DNA of 6,409 nucleotides from Lachnospiraceae bacterium (GTDB lineage Bacteria > Bacillota_A > Clostridia > Lachnospirales > Lachnospiraceae), in assembly GCA_017435025.1 (NCBI GenBank), contig JAFSFU010000102.1, forward strand, positions 1 through 6,409. Reading direction: 5' to 3'. The notes under the pieces are model-generated. The model did not search any database and was not told where the DNA came from. It saw only the letters and a program-made list of their open reading frames with translations. This document shows positions 1 to 3,975 of the stretch, piece by piece (the stretch's first letter is position 1; each line of letters starts with the position of its first letter). The position numbers and the translations under genes were made by a program.

Positions 1-363
1 CACCAGCTCCACCGATGCAATTTCACCATTGTCATATCGCGTCTTCAGGTCCTCGGCCAAATCTTTACAACCGAACGTCGGCTTATCGTAACACTTTGCA
101 TTCCGATCAGCACATAATTCTCTGAGTTCAGAAATGATCTGCCAGCCGTCAGTATCCTTCACACAATGCATCACCGGAAGATTCTTGCCTTCCTGTGTTT
201 CCATATAGTTATTATAATGTGTATCACGGGTAAAAATAACTTCCCCTTCAAATTCCTTTACCTTATTCACGACTGCTTCCACAATCGCCACAGCTTCCTT
301 CGTTCCGAGACTTCCATCTACAAAATCCTTCTGCATATCTACAACAATCAATACTTTTTTCAT
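1..363 (-). CDS. Isochorismatase/nicotinamidase-family cysteine hydrolase (C-terminus off window)
   Basis: Reading the reverse strand from the ATG at 361-363 gives 121 codons with no stop before the window edge, so the gene is 3'-truncated; family members are usually about 180-200 residues. The N-terminus MKKVLIVVDMQKDFVDGSLG carries the family's D-x-x-x-D-F signature, with D9 as the expected catalytic aspartate. FTRDTH (D47, H49) matches the nicotinamidase metal-site region, PVMHC lies at residues 63-67, and YDKPTFG places the expected catalytic lysine at K94. The nucleophilic cysteine should lie in the missing C-terminal part, so the triad cannot be confirmed here. Such enzymes hydrolyse amides such as nicotinamide, or isochorismate-like substrates, in the cytoplasm. 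The substrate cannot be read from this fragment; a nicotinamidase-like salvage role is one possibility. The start is fixed by an AGGAG at 370-374, six bases upstream of the ATG. Confidence 0.88.
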   Translation of the reverse strand, partial: MKKVLIVVDMQKDFVDGSLGTKEAVAIVEAVVNKVKEFEGEVIFTRDTHYNNYMETQEGKNLPVMHCVKDTDGWQIISELRELCADRNAKCYDKPTFGCKDLAEDLKTRYDNGEIASVELV

Positions 364-402
364 ATGAGTCTCCTTTCACTGCATTTTCTATGTTCTTTCG
401 TC

Positions 403-431
403 ATTTTACTATATCGTGTGCATAAATGCAA
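403..431 (-). promoter_or_regulatory. Putative sigma-70-type promoter of the cysteine hydrolase gene
   Basis: On the reverse strand TTGCAT (426-431) and TAAAAT (403-408) are separated by exactly 17 bases, and the -10 box is about 40 bases upstream of the ATG at 363. The -10 is 5/6 to consensus, while the -35 matches only at TTG. A small dyad, TGCAT-AA-ATGCA at 419-430, overlaps the -35 box and could be an operator, although it is short. Confidence 0.4.
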
Positions 432-464
432 TCCTTACCCCTCTTGACAAAAACATAAAAACAA

Positions 465-557
465 TTCCTGATCGATCGTGAAGGCAATATTTCAGGACGG
501 TTCGAACCAACAGAATCCATGGATAATATTAAGAAAGCCATCAAAGAGTTATTGTAA
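465..557 (+). pseudogene. C-terminal remnant of a glutathione peroxidase gene
   Basis: From TTC at 465 to TAA at 555-557, one frame encodes 30 residues beginning FLIDREGN, continuing with GRFEPT, and ending in an amphipathic lysine-rich helix (KKAIKELL). This is the pattern of the C-terminal end of glutathione peroxidase-family (thiol peroxidase) proteins, where a K-F-L-[IV]-D-R-[ED]-G-N strand is followed by R-F-x-P-T and a final helix. The usual W-N-F-x-K segment just upstream is missing, and an in-frame TAA stands three codons before the first matching residue. There is no start codon or ribosome binding site that would make this an expressed small gene. A full family gene would need about 130-150 more codons; that space is occupied by the oppositely oriented hydrolase gene and its promoter. 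The best reading is a deletion remnant. The family call rests on recognised motifs, not on an alignment. Confidence 0.68.
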
Positions 558-590
558 TTCTTATAAAAAGCACGTAAAATAGTAGATAAT
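553..590 (+). promoter_or_regulatory. Possible promoter for the flavin-binding protein gene
   Basis: Two weak overlapping solutions are visible: TTGTAA (553-558) with TAAAAT (575-580) at 16-base spacing, or TTATAA (561-566) with GATAAT (585-590) at 18-base spacing. Either would start transcription just before the GGAGG at 601-605. The first -35 candidate overlaps the last codons of the glutathione peroxidase remnant. Neither is strong, and upstream read-through cannot be excluded. Confidence 0.3.
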
Positions 591-600
591 ATATGCAAAT

Positions 601-605
601 GGAGG
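601..605 (+). promoter_or_regulatory. Ribosome binding site that fixes the start at 611
   Basis: GGAGG lies five bases upstream of the ATG at 611 and eight bases upstream of the next ATG at 614. An in-frame ATG at 593 precedes this site, has no Shine-Dalgarno sequence of its own, and would make the ribosome binding site part of the coding sequence. The start at 611 is therefore preferred. Confidence 0.8.
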
Positions 606-610
606 TACGA

Positions 611-1006
611 ATGATGAGAGAAGTTTATGAGTTTTTAAAGAAATGCGGCACCTATTACCTCGCAACGATGGACGGCGATCAGCCAAGAGTACGTCCGTTC
701 GGAACTTACGATATTTTCGAGGGTAAGCTCTATATCCAGACCGGTAAGATTAAACCGGTCGCAAACCAGATAAAAGCAAATCCCAAAATCGAGATCAGCG
801 GTATGGCCGATGGAAAATGGATCCGTATCACTGCCGAGGCAGTATTAGACGAAAATATTGAAGCTCAGAAACATATGTTAGATGCATATCCATCCCTTCA
901 AGCTATGTACAAACCGGGCGACGGCAACACAGAAGTATATTATCTGAAGAATGCGACTGCGCAAATCTGTTCCTTCACGGAACCGACTGTAACAATCAAC
1001 TTCTAA
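611..1006 (+). CDS. Pyridoxamine 5'-phosphate oxidase-family (FMN-binding split barrel) protein
   Basis: From the preferred ATG at 611 this is a 131-residue protein, typical for the small single-domain members of the split-barrel flavin-binding family. The opening segment V-Y-E-F-L-K-K-C-G-T-Y-Y-L-A-T is followed by DGDQPRVRPFG, the characteristic 'x-L-A-T-x-D-G-x-x-P-x-x-R-P-F' strand pair. GKLYIQTGKIKPVANQI then gives the strand-helix pattern that normally lines the flavin phosphate site, and NPKIEISG and WIRITAEA complete the barrel. Such proteins bind FMN, F420 or sometimes haem and act as cytoplasmic oxidoreductases or flavin carriers. Short members like this are not true PNPOx vitamin B6 enzymes, so no pathway is assigned. 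The gene stands alone, 53 bases after the glutathione peroxidase remnant, and converges on the acylphosphatase gene across a shared terminator. Its substrate cannot be told from sequence. Confidence 0.88.
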   Translation: MMREVYEFLKKCGTYYLATMDGDQPRVRPFGTYDIFEGKLYIQTGKIKPVANQIKANPKIEISGMADGKWIRITAEAVLDENIEAQKHMLDAYPSLQAMYKPGDGNTEVYYLKNATAQICSFTEPTVTINF

Positions 1007-1038
1007 TTTCCTTTAACAATTTATATCACATAATGAAT

Positions 1039-1092
1039 AAAAGCCAGAGAATTTCGTAGCATGATAATCTGCTGCGAAGTCTCCGGCTTTTT
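1039..1092. terminator. Long rho-independent terminator between convergent genes (probably bidirectional)
   Basis: The left arm 1039-1061 and right arm 1070-1091 form a stem of about 21 pairs around an eight-base loop (1062-1069). There is one A/C mismatch (1046/1084), one bulged A at 1051 and two T-G wobbles. On the + strand the stem runs into a five-base T run (1088-1092), terminating the flavoprotein gene. On the - strand the last GGC is followed by TTTTATTCATT, so it can also terminate the acylphosphatase gene that ends at 1122. Confidence 0.85.
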
Positions 1093-1121
1093 CCTTTTAT
1101 CATTATAATAATCTTTCTTAC

Positions 1122-1394
1122 TTAATACCGCACATGAAACCCGTTCGCCTCCACCAGCGAAACCTGTTTCGAATCCATCCAGTCAATCTCAATATATCGG
1201 TCCGACGTCAGATGACGGAGCAGCTGATCGATCGTTCTCGAATCCCCTTGCACCTCCATGCAGACCGATCCATCATATTCATTTCTCACCCATCCACTGA
1301 GTCCGAGACCGGACGCATACCGCTGCGCCTGATAGCGAAAGCCCACACCCTGGACACGACCGTGGAATTCGATTCTGCGACGTTCAATTGCCAT
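1122..1394 (-). CDS. acyP: Acylphosphatase
   Basis: This 90-residue cytoplasmic enzyme is the normal length for acylphosphatase, which hydrolyses carboxyl-phosphate bonds such as those of acetyl phosphate, carbamoyl phosphate or 1,3-bisphosphoglycerate. Both family signatures are intact: GRVQGVGFRYQAQ at residues 12-24 supplies the phosphate-binding loop and catalytic arginine R20, and GWVRNEYDGSV at 34-44 supplies catalytic asparagine N38. The C-terminus FHVRY fits the family's closing strand. The ATG at 1392-1394 is one base after the stop codon of the upstream TAXI-protein gene, and its AGGAG (1401-1405) lies inside that gene's last codons, which implies co-transcription and probable translational coupling. 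The gene has no promoter of its own that I can see. The functional link between the two products is not evident from sequence. Confidence 0.95.
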   Translation of the reverse strand: MAIERRRIEFHGRVQGVGFRYQAQRYASGLGLSGWVRNEYDGSVCMEVQGDSRTIDQLLRHLTSDRYIEIDWMDSKQVSLVEANGFHVRY

Positions 1395-1395
1395 C

Positions 1396-2412
1396 TTATT
1401 CTCCTGTATCTAAATTCTCCCGATACCACTTCTCCGCTCCCGGATGAAGCGGAATCGGCAATTCTTCAAACATAAATCCGTCATTTGTCATCGAGCACAT
1501 CGCCTCATGCTTTTCACTCAATTCTTCTGCACATGCAGCAAGATCTCTGGTGAGTCCATACACCAACTCTTCATCCATTGATGCATCCACACAGAGCAGG
1601 AATTTGGTTCCAAATGTGCGGATATCTCTCTCCTGCCCCATATATGTCCCAGAAGGAATCACATCGGGATAATAGAATTCATTGCCATCTAAAACTGCCT
1701 GAAGCTCTTCATCTTGATATTCTAACAATCTGGACGGATGATTCTTTGAATAATCCCAAAGGCTGCCGATCGGTACCCCGGCAAATCCATGAACTGCATC
1801 CAGTTTTCCTTCTGCCATTTCTTCTAAGCCGGAACCAATTCCGCAATTTTGAAGTACTGAATTGCTGTCATCGATGCCGATCACTTCAAAAACGACCTCT
1901 GCTGCTGCTTCCGTCGTCGATTCCTGCGGACCTACACCGATTCGTTTTCCAACCAGTTGGTTTACATAGATAATCTCCAAATCTTCCGGCACCATCCAGT
2001 TGGAAAGACTCGGATAGACGGCTGCGATCGCACGCAGTTCCTCTGCCCGATTTTCCTGGAATTCGCCCTCTCCGTAATAGGCAGCATAGGCAATATCACC
2101 GCTCACCAGTCCCAGATCAATTTCTTCATTCTGCAAAGCTCGTACATTATCTGCCGAACCGGATGAGGCACAGACATTCACTTTCATATTGTTGTCCACC
2201 TCACTGATCACATCAGCGATTGCCTCTCCTACCGGATACATCGTTCCCCCTCGGTCCGCAGTACCTATTGTCAAGATCGACAATTCATTCTGTTTCAGAA
2301 GTCCTCCGTTATCATCGATCATACCTGCAGAGCATCCGCATAACAGCAATCCCATGATCAAACCTATGCTTTTCTTTATATCAGATCGAAATCGTTTTGC
2401 ACCTGATTTCAT
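1396..2412 (-). CDS. TAXI-family TRAP transporter solute-binding lipoprotein
   Basis: This 338-residue protein begins with a basic n-region (KRFRSDIKK) and a hydrophobic core ending in L-C-G-C, a lipobox with C27 as the likely lipidated residue. It should therefore sit on the outer face of the membrane after cleavage by signal peptidase II. TAXI-family landmarks follow in order: LTIGTADRGGTMYPVG at 47-62, the SSGSADNVRALQ segment at 83-94, IGVGPQES at 158-165 at the start of the second lobe, and IPLHPGAEKWYRE at 320-332. TAXI proteins capture carboxylate solutes, including glutamate-like compounds in studied cases, for TRAP permeases. No TRAP membrane subunit is present on either side, so this is an orphan binding protein within the window. 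The start is supported by GAGGG at 2420-2424, seven bases upstream of the ATG. It is the first gene of a two-gene unit with the acylphosphatase. The ligand is unknown. Confidence 0.92.
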   Translation of the reverse strand: MKSGAKRFRSDIKKSIGLIMGLLLCGCSAGMIDDNGGLLKQNELSILTIGTADRGGTMYPVGEAIADVISEVDNNMKVNVCASSGSADNVRALQNEEIDLGLVSGDIAYAAYYGEGEFQENRAEELRAIAAVYPSLSNWMVPEDLEIIYVNQLVGKRIGVGPQESTTEAAAEVVFEVIGIDDSNSVLQNCGIGSGLEEMAEGKLDAVHGFAGVPIGSLWDYSKNHPSRLLEYQDEELQAVLDGNEFYYPDVIPSGTYMGQERDIRTFGTKFLLCVDASMDEELVYGLTRDLAACAEELSEKHEAMCSMTNDGFMFEELPIPLHPGAEKWYRENLDTGE

Positions 2413-2451
2413 ACGTTATCCCTCAATTTCATGTTCATCTTTCAATGCCAA

Positions 2452-2480
2452 ATTATAACATGAATTCTGGTGATTGTAAA
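2452..2480 (-). promoter_or_regulatory. Near-consensus promoter of the TAXI-acylphosphatase operon
   Basis: On the reverse strand TTTACA (2475-2480) and TATAAT (2452-2457) are exactly 17 bases apart, giving 5/6 and 6/6 matches to the vegetative sigma consensus. Transcription should begin near 2445, leaving a leader of about 33 bases before the ATG at 2412. The promoter lies just downstream of the symporter gene's terminator, so the two units appear to be transcribed independently. Confidence 0.8.
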
Positions 2481-2495
2481 AGTCTATTTCACACG

Positions 2496-2523
2496 AAAAC
2501 AGGCACCACCAGTTGGTGATGCC
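2496..2523 (-). terminator. Rho-independent terminator of the symporter gene
   Basis: Arms 2515-2523 and 2502-2510 enclose the loop 2511-2514. Read on the - strand the nine-base stem GGCATCACC/GGTGGTGCC is continuous, with one T-G wobble. On the + strand the same position would be a C/A mismatch. The - strand continues TG then TTTT (2499-2496). Both facts indicate that it serves the symporter gene ending at 2582. Confidence 0.8.
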
Positions 2524-2581
2524 CGTTCTCCATTCTCATTATAGGGGGTTGGGGAGAGATATTATCTATGGTATTGAATAT

Positions 2582-3793
2582 TTAAAATCCCATAAATCCA
2601 GGTGCAAAGGACATAAACAAAGGATTGAAAATATCGACCATCAAAACGGAAAATGCCGGATAAAGGATCCATGCAATATGTGCGTAACCATACTTATCCA
2701 TAACTGCACGTTCATTTGCAACTGCATTGGAACCGGAACCCATGCCCATACCGATCAGACCGGCGCACATACATGCTCCGTTGTAATCGCTTCCATACAT
2801 GCGGAAACCAATAAAGTATGTGAAAAGCAATGTTGCAATGGTAACTACTGCAAGAACGATCAGCATTCCGCCAATAGAACCTGTGATTCTTGTCAGGTCC
2901 ATGGTCATAATGGTGATGGACAGGAAGATGTCCAGAGAGATATGCTCGATGGTTTCAATCTCTTCTGTACGAATCTTAACATTCAATGCTTCCAGTACAT
3001 TTCTTGCGATCGCACCTGCAAATAAACAGCCGATAAAGTACGGCATCTCGATGTACGGGATCTTTCCAAGAAGAATATAGATCGGAATACCGCACATTGC
3101 GATGATCGTCATCATACAAACACTGTTCAGTAATGTCTTGTGATTCAGTTTTGTAACGGCATCTTTGTTGGTTCCGATCAACTCTACATCCTTCGGGTCT
3201 GCCTTTAAATTATGAAGTTTGATCAGAAGAACCGCTAACGGACCACCGGTCAGACTTCCGATTACCATTCCGAGTGTTGCAGCTGCGACGCCAATCTCAG
3301 TCGCTCCGACTGCACCCATGGATTCATAAACCGGTCCAAATGCAGATGTAGTACCTACACCGCCAGCCAATGCGCCGGTACCAATCTGAATTCCTAAAAG
3401 CGGATGCATACCGACTGCATCTGCGACAAAAATTCCAAGGAATCCCTGTAAAAGCACCAAAAGCAGAACAGAGAGTGCAATACCTGCACAGAATTTCTTA
3501 CCACGATCAAGCAATGTTCTGCTGAACCCAAAGCCTACACAGGTAAAGAAAATATTCATCAGATGACTGGACAGGGAGGTCGTCCATTTCACTGCGAAAA
3601 TTCCGTTAGCCTTAAGAATACTGAGGATCAGTGCTACAAGAAGACCTCCGATTACCGGCGCCGGAAGTCCCCAGTCCTGAAATGGTTTTACCCGGTTTAC
3701 GATCGATCTGCCGAGGAACACCATGATACAGCCAAATCCGGTCGTGGCCAAAAGGTCCATGGTTAAAGTCATTGTCTCGAAGTCAAAACTCAT
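2582..3793 (-). CDS. gltS: Sodium/glutamate symporter, GltS family
   Basis: The 403-residue product has the length of GltS proteins (about 400) and is almost entirely hydrophobic. It has two membrane halves separated by a polar loop around residues 195-220 (KLHNLKADPKDVELIGTNKD). Each half carries the glycine-rich re-entrant segment expected for the family: ALAGGVGTTSAFGP at 141-154, and GLIGMGMGSGSNAVAN at 345-360 followed by ERAVMDKYG. GltS proteins import glutamate with sodium across the cytoplasmic membrane. The first loop differs from the GGHGTAAAWG-type motif I recall for E. coli GltS, so a related carboxylate cannot be excluded as substrate. The ATG at 3791-3793 has AAGGGG at 3801-3806, seven bases upstream. 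The gene is monocistronic by its own promoter and terminator; the TAXI binding-protein gene lies next downstream on the same strand. Confidence 0.9.
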   Translation of the reverse strand: MSFDFETMTLTMDLLATTGFGCIMVFLGRSIVNRVKPFQDWGLPAPVIGGLLVALILSILKANGIFAVKWTTSLSSHLMNIFFTCVGFGFSRTLLDRGKKFCAGIALSVLLLVLLQGFLGIFVADAVGMHPLLGIQIGTGALAGGVGTTSAFGPVYESMGAVGATEIGVAAATLGMVIGSLTGGPLAVLLIKLHNLKADPKDVELIGTNKDAVTKLNHKTLLNSVCMMTIIAMCGIPIYILLGKIPYIEMPYFIGCLFAGAIARNVLEALNVKIRTEEIETIEHISLDIFLSITIMTMDLTRITGSIGGMLIVLAVVTIATLLFTYFIGFRMYGSDYNGACMCAGLIGMGMGSGSNAVANERAVMDKYGYAHIAWILYPAFSVLMVDIFNPLFMSFAPGFMGF

Positions 3794-3844
3794 ACATTAT
3801 CCCCTTTTCGCATGCAGGCTTTCCATTTGCCATTCTGCTGTTTA

Positions 3845-3853
3845 TTTATAGCA
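3845..3853 (-). promoter_or_regulatory. Extended -10 promoter of the symporter gene
   Basis: The reverse strand reads TG-C-TATAAA, with TG at 3852-3853 and the -10 hexamer at 3845-3850. This is the TGnTATAAT extended -10 arrangement, which can work without a good -35 box, and I see none at the right distance. Transcription would start near 3838, about 45 bases before the ATG. The site overlaps a short palindrome, GCATATGC, at 3851-3858. Confidence 0.5.
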
Positions 3854-3887
3854 TATGCGTATGAGAATTCGATTGACTCACTTTTTC

Positions 3888-3922
3888 AAAAAAGGCCGGC
3901 ACCCAATCTGGGCACCGGCCTT
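3888..3922 (-). terminator. Strong rho-independent terminator of purL
   Basis: Arms 3910-3922 and 3892-3904 flank a five-base loop (3905-3909). On the - strand AAGGCCGGTGCCC pairs along all 13 positions with GGGTGCCGGCCTT, including two adjacent T-G wobbles, and runs into six Ts (3893-3888). On the + strand the wobbles become C/A mismatches, so the element is designed for the purL direction. It lies 53 bases beyond the purL stop codon. Confidence 0.9.
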
Positions 3923-3931
3923 CCTTAAATC

Positions 3932-3949
3932 TCGGCAGTTTTCTGCCAA
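3932..3949 (-). other. Small hairpin between the purL stop and its terminator
   Basis: GGCAG (3934-3938) and CTGCC (3943-3947) pair around a four-base loop. On the - strand the stem extends by a T-G wobble and a T-A pair to seven positions. No T run follows it, so it is more likely a 3'-end stabilising stem-loop in the purL transcript than a second terminator. Confidence 0.4.
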
Positions 3950-3975
3950 TCACTTATTCACTTCTAATCTGCTTA

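Noticed and set aside
444..449. A perfect TTGACA on the + strand upstream of the peroxidase remnant
   Set aside because: No acceptable -10 box occurs 16-18 bases downstream (the position reads CCTGAT), so it is not called as a promoter; it might be a relic of the lost gene's surroundings.
401..598. A 65-residue open frame on the - strand in the intergenic region
   Set aside because: It has no recognisable domain or Shine-Dalgarno sequence, and overlaps the hydrolase promoter and, antisense, the peroxidase remnant, whose family pattern is the better explanation.
593..610. Upstream ATG at 593 as the start of the flavin-binding protein
   Set aside because: The GGAGG at 601-605 lies downstream of this ATG and at proper distance from the ATG at 611; the six extra residues do not belong to the family's N-terminal pattern.
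2513..3025. A 170-residue open frame on the + strand
   Set aside because: It lies mostly antisense to the symporter gene, has a cysteine- and histidine-rich composition typical of an opposite-strand shadow, begins inside the symporter terminator, and lacks a ribosome binding site.
3794..3891. Possible riboswitch or attenuator leader for the symporter gene
   Set aside because: The predicted leader is only about 45 bases and contains no paired aptamer-like arms, terminator or leader peptide.
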